Assembly: GCA_964489885.1 (NCBI GenBank)
Contig: CAZAZX010000005.1
Span: 1 to 64,000 of the forward strand
Reading direction: 5' to 3'
DNA from: CAKOTZ01 sp964489885
GTDB taxonomy: Bacteria > Bacillota > Clostridia > TANB77 > CAG-508
Length of the DNA: 64,000 nt
Positions within the stretch are counted from its first letter, which is position 1; every line of letters begins with the position of its first letter. The translations under genes were made by a program, and so were the position numbers. Under the pieces are notes generated by a model, which saw only the letters and a list, made by a program, of their open reading frames with translations, searched no databases and had not been told where the DNA came from. Positions 38,501-50,204 of this stretch are shown piece by piece.

Positions 38501-41500
38501 GCTGTTAAAGCTAAATCAGCTTTTGACCTTTCAACTAAACCTAAATTGATATGATACATATATTCTCCAGAACTATAGAAGGTATATTTATTTCCTTGCA
38601 ATGTTAATTCCATATCATGATCCGCTAAAGTTATATTGTCATTTATTGGATATGTTAAGAAATAATTATTTGTTCTTGCATGCATTGCAAATTTAGGTAA
38701 TACGTGTTTTTCATTGTCAAGTGTTATTAATTTTGATACACCATTTACCTTTTCATATTCTAGTGGTGTCCTAGTACCATCTTTTCCAATTGCACATCCA
38801 TTTATTACTTCATTAAATTTATCATTAAATTCTTGTCTTTCATTAGGATCTTCAATTGCTTTAGAATCGTTATCATAAATGTCCTTATCTGGGTCTAACA
38901 TATAATCTACATAGTCACCATTGCTACCAGCTAAGAATGTTGTAGATTTATATGTTTGTCCATCATATTCGAAGTCTACATTATATTCTCCTACAAGAAC
39001 TCTTTCAATATGATAATATCCTCCTTCATCTGTATATGTTGTAGCATCAACCTTTCTTCCACTCTTATTCCACATTTTGCCTACCTCACCTGTCTTCATA
39101 TCTATCAATGTTACTTTAACACCTTCTACACCAGTTTCCAATTGATGCTGTGCATTTGCTCCTCTTATACCATCATAATTATTTTCAAGGCCAGAATGTG
39201 CATCTTTCCATACACAACCAGCAAAACCTATTGTTACACCAATTCTATCGTTATTTACCCAATAAACTTGGTTTGGAGTATCTACATTATCAATACTAAA
39301 TTTAGGACTATATTCTGTATATGGTGTACTATCAAATAATACAGCTTTAGAAACATTTGGCTCAACAGTATCAATAAAGTGTCTATTAGTATATTCTATT
39401 TCTTCTGGGCTTTTTGCACTCTTTCTTGCAATATAACTATTGTTTATTTCTATTATTTCAGCCATACTTCCAGCTTTTGCTGCTTGATTATTGTAATTTT
39501 TCATATCATCCACAGTCATGTTTACAACCATGTCCAATATCTGAGAAATAGCTAATTTGCCTTCACCTGAGTATTCTGTATATACTTCCATTGTTTCTTC
39601 TTGTTTTTCTTCAGCTACAATAGCTTCTGTATAAGTTGTACCATGTTTTGTATCATATTTACTCATCTTCTTTTCCCAAAGTTCATCAATTTGCTTATCA
39701 ATAATCTTTTTTAATTCAGTTTTGAATGCTTTTTTTGCTTCTGAATTAAGTTTCTCTACTGCTTCGTTTCCTGCTCTATTTAATAAATTTTGAACAAACC
39801 CATGTCCTTTAATGAAATTATTAGCCTTAATAACATCGATGGTTTCCATTTGATCAATTCTTGTATTAATGCTATTTATATCTTGTTTTTTCTCAGCTCT
39901 TGTTACAACTTTGTCATCTTCTTGAACATATTTTTTAGCAAACTCATATATATCGTCTGTATCTTTAGCATTTACACCTGCATTTTCAAGTGTTCTCTTT
40001 ACATCTCCTGCATATATTTCCAAATCTGTTTTACTTGTTCCATCTTCATTCTTGTCTTTTCCGTGATATGCTTTTGTTATTGCTACATCTGTTAAAAATC
40101 CTGCTATATTATTATCTAAACCTGATAAATTTAACAACATATGTGCTATTACTCTTGCATTTGACTCTGACCTGCTTGCTGTTTGTTCCTGATCATCAGC
40201 CAAATATTTTAAAGTATTTCCTACATATTTAAATACATTTCCTGTATTTATTTGTCTATATGCATCAGCATATGCTTTAATAACATTTCCTGCTTTAGAG
40301 TTTGATGTTGCAAGTGTTGCTATTCCAAGTATTGCTTTTCTTTCAGCTACACGTTTCTTTTCACTTTCTGCTTTTTCTAATAATTGATCAATTTGTTTTT
40401 GTTTGTCCTCTTCAGATAAATTTTGATCAATTCGTTTTTGAGCAATTTCAAGTATCTGAGCCTCTTCATCTTTTGTTAACTCATAGCCTCCTAATAGCTC
40501 GTTTATAACATCAACAGCTGCCTGTTGTTGTGCATCTCCAAAATGCTTTGCTGCAAGACTCATTAATTGACGTGTTTTCACGTTTTTTGTTGCATCACTC
40601 TTTAAAATGCTATTTCCTGTATCTAACATTGAAATAACTTGCAAGCTTTTTCCAGATTTATCAAAATAAGATAACATAGCTCCTGCCTTTAAGAACATAC
40701 TTGAATCGCTTGATAATAATACTTTCCCAAGATCAACATATTGTGCATATTTTTGATTTCCAGTTGCTGTTAAAAGTATTTTTACTGAATCATATAATTG
40801 TGTTGTGTTATCTGCATCTGTCCATACATTAACAAGTGATGTAATTCCATTCCAATATCCCATTAGTTTTGAATCACTTTCAATTACTTGTGTTCTATAA
40901 TTTGTTTGTCTCCACATATCCTCAATGTTTTGTTTAGCTATTAGTAAGTTTTCTGCGTTTCGTAAAGATTTGCTTGCATCACTTTCTTTAACAATCTTTG
41001 AACTTCCAGTTCTGTTTCTCTCTAATACTAAATTTCCATCTTGGAATATTTTTTCTATTCTTTTACTGTCTCCATTCGCGTTTTTTGATATATAGTCATT
41101 TAGTTCTTTCTCTACTTGTTCCTTAGATTTATATAAACCATTTTCATCTTTTGCAAATATTTTAGCAAGTTCTGGATCTACATTTTCAACATCTGCTATT
41201 GATTTTTCACCATTTGCAATTTCTTCTGCCATTTTTTCAGTATAATCTGTTAAACTTTCCTGTGTTGAACTATTATATGGTTCTCCAAACACCATAGATA
41301 TTGGTTGAAAACCACTAATACTTGTACTACTTGTTGTTGTAAATGTTGCTGTCTCATATCCTCCATGAACAGATGTTGGGTGTAATACAATTTTTTGTGT
41401 TGTTGTAATATAATTTTTTGTTGCAAAATTTACTGATGCCAACGTTTGTGCTTGTTTCATAAAAGTTGTACTCTGTAACCATTGTTTAGTCCATCTTACT

Positions 41501-44461
41501 GGTGGATGTCCTGTTGTCCAAGTAATATATCTTTCATGCCATTTTGATAAAATATATTTTCCAACTACACGGTTATATTCTGCAAGTGCAACCATATCAT
41601 TATAATCTATTTCTATTCTACTTATTGCTTGTATTGAATTTCCATCATAATTTAAAAGTTGAATATAAAAATCTTCCTTTGGATATGGAAATTGATAATC
41701 TTTATCAAGGTTTGGTCTATCTTTTTTATTTTCATCATTCCATTGTAGACACCAATACCCATTTGGTATTTCGTTTCCATTTTGATCATATATACGCATA
41801 GCTGATATCATACCAAATTGTGCTGTTGAATAACTAAATGGGTTCAATCTTGTAAGCAATTCTTGCGCATATTTTTGTTTATCTAAAACCCCTCCTTCTT
41901 TATACATATCAGCCATATTAATATTATCAATACCTTCTTGCCTTGGAAAATGTGAATAGCTTCTAATATAGTCTACCTGGAAAGGTCCTATTAAATAATA
42001 CATATCTTGTCTATTGTACATTGCTTCTGCAACATCAGTCTTATCTTTTATTAAATCTTTAAATAAACCTGTTCCACCGCTCCTTACAGATACTTCAGTT
42101 CTAAATGCTTGAAATTCCTCAGCTTCTGCCCATAATAGAAATGCTGGTAAATTATGATATACAGGATATTTTGCTCCAACATTCATCATTGTTGCTGACA
42201 ATGCTGCTTGAACATAAGAATCTGGAACAACATTGCGATCCATTTCACATAATATATATGCAGCATCACTTAAAATTGGATTCATAGGTAAACCAATTAT
42301 ATTCCATCCAGCATTAGTATATAATGCTGTACTTCTTGATTCTCTTTCATAAATATAAGGTATTCTTCCACCAATATGTGGAGATGGGACACTGCTCCAA
42401 ATCGTAGGTGCTCTAAATTGACTACCAATTTGGCCAGGAATTGTTGGTGCATAAATAACTTTTCCATCACCATAAGGGATAAACATTGTAGGCGGATAAA
42501 CTGGTGCAAGCCTATCACCACTTGTTGTTGTTATTGCAGTTGCGGTCTCATAATCTACAGGTGGAATTTCTAATCCTCCTTGTATTCCAAATGCCCAATA
42601 CATTTCCGCATAGGCCATAGGCGCTACTAAGCTACGATCATAAGATACTAGACCACTTACAATTCCTCCATGTTTTTGTATATTTTGTAATTGCAAAAAG
42701 GCTCTTACTGACATTCCCAATAATTTCGCCATATTAGTATTTCCCATCGCATCTTCAATTGCAGCTTGTGCAACATTTCCCCAGTTAATCTTTATTTTAG
42801 ATAAATCTAATTCAAAACCTGCCGGGCCTATCTTACCTGATTTTACATCAATTTTGCCATAAGTACCTGGCCAGAAAATACTTCTAACAAAGGCCGTAAC
42901 AGAATCTCCTAGTACAACCCCAAATTGGTTTCCAATTTCATTAATTAGTCCTTTTGCAATGTTAGCTCCCCATTTACCAATTTTGCCTTCCATTTTTGTA
43001 ATTTCGTTATCCAACTTATTAAATAACTTATCTGAATAGCTCTTAGCAAAATCTCCTATATTTGCTGCTAATTTTTCTTTTGCCATCTGATTCATTTGAG
43101 AAATCTTTTTACGTATTTCTTCTTCTCTTTTTTGGTTATATACATCTATGGCATTTAAGGTATCAGCACCAATCCCTGCTTTCTCAATATCAACAGGATT
43201 TCCTTTTTCGTCAACTATATTTCCATTATCGTCTATGTGGTATGCTCCTGACTCTAACTTTTCCCAGACATTTGAAGTTATTGGATTTCCATCTTTGTCT
43301 ATTATAATTCCGTCTTTATTTATGTTATATCCATTTAAAGCTAAACTAAATTGTTGTCCAAATAATTTTTTTGCCTCTGCCATTTCTGCATCACTTAAAG
43401 TTCCATCAAAATGTCTATCAACTAACACTCTTTTCCATGTGTCTAATAACCCTTCAGCACAAGCTATACTCTTTTGTGAATAATAATTGTATAACATTTC
43501 AGTAATTGAATTTACTTCATCATTATTGCCTATTTTTTCTGCAATGTTATCATAAATCTTACTTTCTACTTCATTTATAAGTCCCATAACTGTTGGATTC
43601 ATTTGGTTCATAACGTTTTTTGTCAATTCCCAGCTTAAATCATATCCATTACTTGGATCTGCTTCCTCTATTTCTTGTTTTAATTTTTTTCTTTCTTCAT
43701 CAGTTAAATTATCATAAACACCTAATTCTTCTTTTGCCTTATAATCTGCTACTAATTTTTCATATTTTACCCAATCATTTCCATAAGAAAACAACATATC
43801 TTCAGCAGTTCTACCCATAAATTCAACAAGCCAGTTTTGATCCTCTAATGCTCCATCTATATAATCTTTAACTTTATCTGTCATTACCCCATAAACTATA
43901 TCAATACCATTGTCAACAGCATTTTCTGTTACTCCTCCGAACTTGTTCTCTTACCCAATCTCCAAAAAAATCTTCTTCATTTGTATCTCCAATTTTTTCA
44001 ATAAGCTCATCAACACTCGCTGACCATTGTTCATAAATTTGTGTTTTTAATTTTCCATAAACCTGTATTCTTACAGCTTCTACTATCTTATCTTCATTTT
44101 CTTTTGAAAGCTTCTCATCTGTTATTTTGCTCCAATTTTTTCTTACATACTCCCTAATTTCTTCATCATGTTTTTGGCCTAACGCTTTATCTATATAGTC
44201 TTTAGCATTTTGGAAATTTTGATCTTTTGATTTTTCTAAAGCATCTGTTAATTTCTGGCACATACTTTTATATTCTTTTTCTTCATCTGTTTCAGGTGGC
44301 TCAACAGATGATAATTGGCTTGACTTTTCTTTATCTTCAGCTGTTGAACTAGTAGTTTTTGTACCATCATTATTTGAAGATTCTATTTTTGCATATGAAT
44401 TAAGACTAATTATAAAACAAAATAACAATACAAGTATTCCAGCTAATATTTTCTTTTTCAT
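35527..44461 (-). CDS. Giant surface protein A3: enlarged A paralogue, +1 shift at CGG
   Basis: About 2977 residues when restored across an in-frame CGG (43937-43939). It has a signal peptide (KKKILAGILVLLFCFIISLNSYA), then a long helical region absent from A1 with a calcium-loop-like stretch (NKDGIIIDKDGNPI, DDNGNIVDEKGNPV). An A-type head keeps Gln in YVQAALSATMMN but lacks the Cys-containing segment of A1 and A2. A further helical block of about 600 residues precedes the SdrD_B-like domains (FAGCVWKDAHSG, TIGGIVWDD). The tail is TPPTGKNKA, a membrane segment and IKKKVLDKK. The start has AGGAGGTGAAC in the 11-base gap after B3. Confidence 0.78.
43937..43939 (-). other. CGG frame-break site in A3
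   Basis: Minus-strand context GTT CGG AGG AGT. Skipping C gives GTT GGA GGA GTA ACA GAA (VGGVTE), and the frame then runs open for about 2800 codons. Without the shift it stops nine codons later. Confidence 0.85.
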
Positions 44462-44472
44462 TTGTTCACCTC

Positions 44473-47400
44473 CTATTTTAAAAATTTCTTTTTATCTTTA
44501 GTTTTATTTTTCAATATATATACAATGATAGCTAAAGCAGAAAGTATAATTAATGCTATTATTAAGCCAATTATTACAATTTTTCCACCAGTCCTAATTG
44601 TAATTACTATATCTGCAGAAGACATATCATCTTCACCTTGTGCCCTATTTCCTGGCGTTGAATCTTTGTCTTTTAATGCATATTCGTTATATGCTTCTTT
44701 TATTTCTGCAGTATTATTTACAATTCCAGTACTATTTTCTGTTACTTTCTGAGTTAAAACCAGTTTTACTTCTTTTGTTTCACCTGGTGAAATTGAAACA
44801 TCTGCTAAAGTTGTTGTATATATGTTGTTATCATTTCCTATAAACCAACTTGGATTTAGCTCTGAATTAAAATTCAATTGTTTTGGCATATAATCAACAA
44901 TATTTTTAGCAACACCTGCTACATTTCCTTCATTTGTAACTTTTATACTATATTCAACTGCTAAAACAGAATTTTTAAGTTGTTTGCTTCCTATTGGAAC
45001 TTGTGAAAGTTTCCTATTATTTATATTGTATACTTTTGTACCTTCTTTGTTTTGAACACTTATTTTAGTAATTGTTTTATCTAATTTTAAATCAAATTTA
45101 CTTTTTTGAACTAAGCCAAGATCAATATTTGAAATACTCTTTTGCAAATCTATTGTATCTGTTACACCTGCTAAAGTTGTTTTTCCTTCTATTGTTACTT
45201 CACTTTCAATTGCATCAGAATTTAACATTGTTCCAACATCTGTTTTTTGATAATCAGTTACTCTATAAACATTTGTATCATATAAGAAAATTACTAAATA
45301 TTTTCCTTCTTTTAAGTTCTTAAATTCATATCCTCCTAACTCATTTGTTGTTGTTTTTACATCTTCATTATTATTATTTTTTGCAATTCCTCCTGTTGTA
45401 CTATCTATCAACATCACTGTTGTATTTGGAACAAAGCTTTCTTCTTGATCTCTTTTTCCATTTTCATTTTCATCAATCCAAACTGTTCCTGAAATTCTAT
45501 TGTTTTTTACAAAATTACCATTTGAAGAATTATTTGAATTATTATTGCTATTATTTTTTGATCCATTATTATTTGTATCATCAGTTTCAGGATTTGCAGA
45601 TTTTAAAATAATTTGTCTCATAGGTTCAGCATTAACAAAATCTGTGTTATCACCTTCAGCATTTGCGGAAATACCAGATGCTGTATCTTCATCAAGTGCT
45701 CTTACTTTAAACCTTGCCTTAATAGTTGCACTAGCTCCAGGATCAATATTTCCTTTAACTATAAATACTTCTTCATCTGTTTCGTTCAAGTCCAAATCAG
45801 GTCCATAAATATTGTATGTTCCATCAATAAATTTCAAGCCACCAGAATATAATGTTGAAAATTCTACATTTTTTGCTGTATCCCTTCCGACATTATTTAA
45901 AGTAATCGTATATTCAACTTCTTCTCCATCATTTAGATATTGATTTTCATTATTTGAACTAATTGCAATTTGTAAATTTGGTTTTACAACTGTTAGTTTA
46001 ATATCATTTGAAGTTATTGTTTTCATTCCACTTGCAGAAACTGTTGTATTTGTAATTATTTGTTTTTCATATGTACCTTCTTCTAGTAACATTGTTCTTG
46101 CATTTACAGTAAATATAATATTTTTATTTGCTTCTAGTTTTTCTACATTTGCACTTATTTTTCTTGTACCTTCATCATATTCTAGTGGGATATCAGTTTC
46201 CTCTCCTGTTTCAGAGTCAAATGTCGCAAGTTCAGCATTTATAAATTCTAAACCTTCTGGTAAAATTTTTTCAATATATATATTTGTTTTTTCGTTTTCT
46301 GATTTATTTGTAATTGTACTTGAAAAACTTACTTCCTTTTCTTGGCTTGCTAAATCTGCATTTTCTTTGTCATCTTCTTCATCTTCTCCATAATATCCAA
46401 TATCACTATGATCTCCTCTTATTTCTTCAATTGTTATATCTGAGGATTCTAAGGTTACATTTGAATCTTCTGCTTTTAAGCTCGTTTGAAAATTACTTGC
46501 TGTTACTGTAGCAATATTATTAATATCTATTTCTGGAGTTTTTGTTAATTCATTTTTTGATTCTTCTGTTGTATTTGTATCTGCATTAAATTTATTTGTG
46601 GTAATATAGGCTTTTCCGTTTTCATCAACTGTAAATCCAGGATAATCTTCATAATACTCATAAACACTTGGTGCATACTGTGTTGCAAGTTCAAAAGTTT
46701 TTTCTACTGATTCACCTGGGGCTAATTGGTCTACCTTCCATTGAAGTGTTACCTCTTCTCCTGCATATTTATCCCCATTTTTTACAACATTCCAATCTGA
46801 CATTTTTTGTTCTTCGCTACCTATATAATATACTGACATAAAAGCGGATGTATTTTCATTTGAATTTGACTCAACTAAGTTTGTATACTTAGGTGTGTTG
46901 TCTGTAATTACAACATCTTTTGCACTTTCTGTTCCTGAATTTGTAACCTTTATTTTATACTTTAATATCCTTTCTTCTCCAATTTTTCCTTCTTCATTGG
47001 CTCCTTCAACTTCTTGTGTTATGTTTAATTCAGGTCCTTTTCCTGTTGTTAAACCAACAATATCAGATTGAACTTCTTGAGGAATATTTGCTTCACTTGC
47101 AAGTTCTGTAAAATATGTTGCAAAATTTGACATTATATTGTTGTTATATGTTATATTTGCAGGTAGTAACAAATTATAACTAAATGAAACCATTTCTCCT
47201 GGTTGCATTTGATAATTATTTCCAACAATTAAACATGATTTTATTTTATTTAAGTTTTCAGGACTTTCTACCCATGTATTTTCACTATTTGATAAATCCC
47301 TTGTCGCATTAGAATTTTCTGAATAATAAACTTTAAATTGATCTTCATCAATTTTGTCTGATTTTATATAATCTATTAATTGTGTATCAAAAGTTGTTCC

Positions 47401-49860
47401 TAAATCCTCTCCTGTTAGTGCTGCCTTATTTCCCTTTGCTGGTATTCTAACAAGCATTGATATGTTGTCACATACATTTCCTGTATTATTTACTAGAAAT
47501 AATTTCATTTTAGTTGAATATGATTGTTTGTATACATCAATTTGGTCAACTATTGGGCCTTGGTTCACACTCATAACATATTTCCCAGTATCCTCATAAT
47601 TGCTCCAGTTGCTAACACTTAACATTCCTGTTGGTGAACTATATGAAATTGGTACACTATATAGTCCAGCCGTTCCATTTTCAGTTTGTACCATATTTTC
47701 AAAATTCTTTGTATTTAAATTGTAAAAATACATTTTTATTTCATCTGTTTTGTTTGGTGTTAATATATTTAATTTAACATCTGTTTTTAAAATGATATTT
47801 GTTCCATTTGTTATTTTTCCATCACTAAACTTAGTTTGAATACCATCTAATTGAATTCTTAATGTTATTCCACCATTTGAATTAGTTAATTTTTCAACTT
47901 TATCTATTATTAATTCATCATCATATAATATTTTGTATTCCTTAATATCAACATCTTGTATATAGTTTGGCAATTCAATATCAAACATTGGATCTGCATA
48001 TAAATCTGAAGTTGAATTGTTATTTCCCAATTCAATTTTAAATTCGATATCTTTATTAACTACTAAAGTAGAAAAATCTTGTTTACTAATACTAAGCTTT
48101 GCCTTTGTTGTTGTATCTTCAAATGGAATTTCAACTTGGCCTTCTTCAGTTTTAAAATAATCTTTTGCATCTTTTTCTTTTTGATATAAGCCTGTTTTTG
48201 AAGTTAAAGTTGAAAATGTTTCAATTAAAGGTTTAGCATAAGGTAAATCTCCAGTAATAGCCTTCTTATTATTTATTACAAGATTACCTTCTTTTATAGG
48301 TTTTGATGTTTCAATTCTTATTTGGTTAATATTATCTAAATAATTAATGATATAATTTCCATTTTGGTCTAAAACAGTAGCATTATTAATCATACCTACT
48401 GTTGCTCCATTTTCATCTGTTATTTTAATGCTTCCATCTTCTCCTAATACTTCAAGAAAATTATCCTTGTTTACAGTGGTAGATAAAAATTTTGTAAACT
48501 TACTTATGTCATATTGTTGTCCATAAGCAGTTTTTGCTGTTTCACCTTCATCTGTTAGTTGTATATTTTCAAGATTATCTATGTATCCAGCATTAATTTG
48601 CCAACTTGTCTCAAATTCTGTTATTTCACTTTTTTCTTCATTATTAATATTGGCATACATTTTTCCTTTTCCAATTTTTTCTGTCTTTGATTTTCCTTCT
48701 ATTGATAATAATTTTCCGATTGGATCTTTTAAGCTAATTGATTTTACATCATTTTTTTCAATTTCTTTTTCTTCTGTATTTGAATATATCTTCATCTTTG
48801 TATTTATAGTTGTTCCAATTTTTATTTCTTGATTTTTAATACTATTATATGCTTCTTCTGGATAAATAAATGTAACTAAATATTCATCATTTCCGCTTCC
48901 AATTTTAACATTTCCGTTTTCATCTTCATTATTTTCTACATTTATTTTTATTAATCCATTTTCCTTATCAATCTTCCAATTGTCATCTGAGAATTCCAAT
49001 TTTTCTTCACTTAATCCATTTGTCGCTAAAGTACTTTTTGCCTCAACGTCTATTTTTTCTGGATCAATGCTATTAAATTGTGGTATTAACATTTCAATAT
49101 TTGTATTTTTTACAGGTAACATATTTTCTTGTTCAACTAATCCTGTTTTAACATTATATTGTACAAATACTTTTTTTGTTGAATCTATATTTAATGGAAT
49201 ATATTTTACAATTGAAACATCATTTTTTATTTCATATTCGCCTTTCCAGCCTAAATTTAAGCTTATGTCTTTTTCAATAGGAGTTTCTTTGCCTTTATTG
49301 TCCATATATGTTCCATTTACTATTATTTTGCTGTTTTGATTAATAATTTCTTTTGAAGTTTTTTCATCAATATTTGGAGCAATATTTAATTTTAAGTTGA
49401 CTTCGCTATCTTCATTTATTTGTCTTAAATAAATATTTTTATCTGTTCTAGATTGCACCATTTCGGCTTTATCTTCTACAGAAATCAATTTGTAGTTTAA
49501 AGGGATTTCCTCATTTTCTGATTGTATTGTTACTGTTGCATTTTTTAAATATCCCTCATGTTGAACTTTCAAATTCAAACTAATTGCAACTTCATCTTTA
49601 TTAATATCTGCAACATTATAATGTGAGTTCTTTCCATCTTTTTCAAAGAAAGCATCAATTTTTACATTCTTGTTTAAAGTTGCATCTGTTTGTTTATCAA
49701 GTTCACCTACTTCTTCATTTTGTTCAATAACATTTGCTGCATAAGAAACAAAATAATTTCCAGCATACAAAAAATTAGCAAATGTTAAGTTCACAATCAA
49801 AACACCTGACAACATTTTTTTAATTATTCGGTTTTGTGCATTTATAAATTCCCTTCTCAC
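44473..49860 (-). CDS. Giant surface protein B3: DUF11-like repeats, uninterrupted
   Basis: About 1795 residues. The GTG at 49860 is preferred because AGAAAGGAGCAATATA precedes it. The N-terminus is basic, followed by a membrane/signal segment (MLSGVLIVNLTFANFLYAG). Shared modules with B1 and B2 include DATLNKNVKIDAFF, the YIQDVDIKEYKILYDDEL region, DUF11-like domains (NKSENEKTNIYIEKILPEG, KPNLQIAISSN), an Asn-rich linker and one SdrD_B-like domain (ISGTVWIDENENGKRD). The tail is VITIRTG, a membrane segment and KNKTKDKKKFLK. It is the most divergent B copy and has no in-frame CGG. First gene of the B3-A3 unit. Confidence 0.82.
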   Translation of the reverse strand: MRREFINAQNRIIKKMLSGVLIVNLTFANFLYAGNYFVSYAANVIEQNEEVGELDKQTDATLNKNVKIDAFFEKDGKNSHYNVADINKDEVAISLNLKVQHEGYLKNATVTIQSENEEIPLNYKLISVEDKAEMVQSRTDKNIYLRQINEDSEVNLKLNIAPNIDEKTSKEIINQNSKIIVNGTYMDNKGKETPIEKDISLNLGWKGEYEIKNDVSIVKYIPLNIDSTKKVFVQYNVKTGLVEQENMLPVKNTNIEMLIPQFNSIDPEKIDVEAKSTLATNGLSEEKLEFSDDNWKIDKENGLIKINVENNEDENGNVKIGSGNDEYLVTFIYPEEAYNSIKNQEIKIGTTINTKMKIYSNTEEKEIEKNDVKSISLKDPIGKLLSIEGKSKTEKIGKGKMYANINNEEKSEITEFETSWQINAGYIDNLENIQLTDEGETAKTAYGQQYDISKFTKFLSTTVNKDNFLEVLGEDGSIKITDENGATVGMINNATVLDQNGNYIINYLDNINQIRIETSKPIKEGNLVINNKKAITGDLPYAKPLIETFSTLTSKTGLYQKEKDAKDYFKTEEGQVEIPFEDTTTKAKLSISKQDFSTLVVNKDIEFKIELGNNNSTSDLYADPMFDIELPNYIQDVDIKEYKILYDDELIIDKVEKLTNSNGGITLRIQLDGIQTKFSDGKITNGTNIILKTDVKLNILTPNKTDEIKMYFYNLNTKNFENMVQTENGTAGLYSVPISYSSPTGMLSVSNWSNYEDTGKYVMSVNQGPIVDQIDVYKQSYSTKMKLFLVNNTGNVCDNISMLVRIPAKGNKAALTGEDLGTTFDTQLIDYIKSDKIDEDQFKVYYSENSNATRDLSNSENTWVESPENLNKIKSCLIVGNNYQMQPGEMVSFSYNLLLPANITYNNNIMSNFATYFTELASEANIPQEVQSDIVGLTTGKGPELNITQEVEGANEEGKIGEERILKYKIKVTNSGTESAKDVVITDNTPKYTNLVESNSNENTSAFMSVYYIGSEEQKMSDWNVVKNGDKYAGEEVTLQWKVDQLAPGESVEKTFELATQYAPSVYEYYEDYPGFTVDENGKAYITTNKFNADTNTTEESKNELTKTPEIDINNIATVTASNFQTSLKAEDSNVTLESSDITIEEIRGDHSDIGYYGEDEEDDKENADLASQEKEVSFSSTITNKSENEKTNIYIEKILPEGLEFINAELATFDSETGEETDIPLEYDEGTRKISANVEKLEANKNIIFTVNARTMLLEEGTYEKQIITNTTVSASGMKTITSNDIKLTVVKPNLQIAISSNNENQYLNDGEEVEYTITLNNVGRDTAKNVEFSTLYSGGLKFIDGTYNIYGPDLDLNETDEEVFIVKGNIDPGASATIKARFKVRALDEDTASGISANAEGDNTDFVNAEPMRQIILKSANPETDDTNNNGSKNNSNNNSNNSSNGNFVKNNRISGTVWIDENENGKRDQEESFVPNTTVMLIDSTTGGIAKNNNNEDVKTTTNELGGYEFKNLKEGKYLVIFLYDTNVYRVTDYQKTDVGTMLNSDAIESEVTIEGKTTLAGVTDTIDLQKSISNIDLGLVQKSKFDLKLDKTITKISVQNKEGTKVYNINNRKLSQVPIGSKQLKNSVLAVEYSIKVTNEGNVAGVAKNIVDYMPKQLNFNSELNPSWFIGNDNNIYTTTLADVSISPGETKEVKLVLTQKVTENSTGIVNNTAEIKEAYNEYALKDKDSTPGNRAQGEDDMSSADIVITIRTGGKIVIIGLIIALIILSALAIIVYILKNKTKDKKKFLK

Positions 49861-49936
49861 TATATTGCTCCTTTCTAAAGACACCTTAGGTTCTTTAGCA
49901 TATTTAAAAATATTTTTATATATTTAAGATATATAT

Positions 49937-49965
49937 ATTATTGCAATTTTATATTAATTGGTCAA
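49937..49965 (-). promoter_or_regulatory. Probable promoter of the B3-A3 unit
   Basis: On the minus strand TTGACC (49960-49965) and AATAAT (49937-49942) with a 17-base spacer, about 75 bases before the GTG start. Confidence 0.5.
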
Positions 49966-49971
49966 TGAAAC

Positions 49972-50006
49972 ATTTTGGCAAAAATGTTCGAAAATAGGTA
50001 TTTTCG
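49972..50006. promoter_or_regulatory. Two palindromes upstream of the B3 promoter
   Basis: CATTTTGGCAAAAATG (49972-49987, one mismatch) and CGAAAATA-GG-TATTTTCG (49989-50006, perfect arms) lie back to back just upstream of the -35 box, a typical position for an activator or repressor site. Confidence 0.45.
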
Positions 50007-50204
50007 CATACGGAAGCCGCAATTCAAAAGACAGTGTTAAGTTTGTATAACATTTTTATTTCAATTTTTTAATATAACATTAGTCATATTTTTAAACTGC
50101 TTATTTCCCTAGCTTTAATTAAAATTTAAAGTTTTAGCACATATTTTTCCACATATTAATATAATAGTTATTATAATAATTTTTAGTAAGGAAGTTATAT
50201 AAAT

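Larger units (their letters stand above)
49861..50204. other. Divergent intergenic region upstream of B3
   Basis: Contains the probable B3 promoter and two adjacent palindromes (49972-49987 and 49989-50006). The part nearest 50205 serves the plus-strand gene. No coding frame supported. Confidence 0.55.

Noticed and set aside
49885..50060. Riboswitch (for example cyclic di-GMP type) upstream of B3
   Set aside because: I looked for conserved cores and tetraloop-receptor patterns and saw only simple palindromes.
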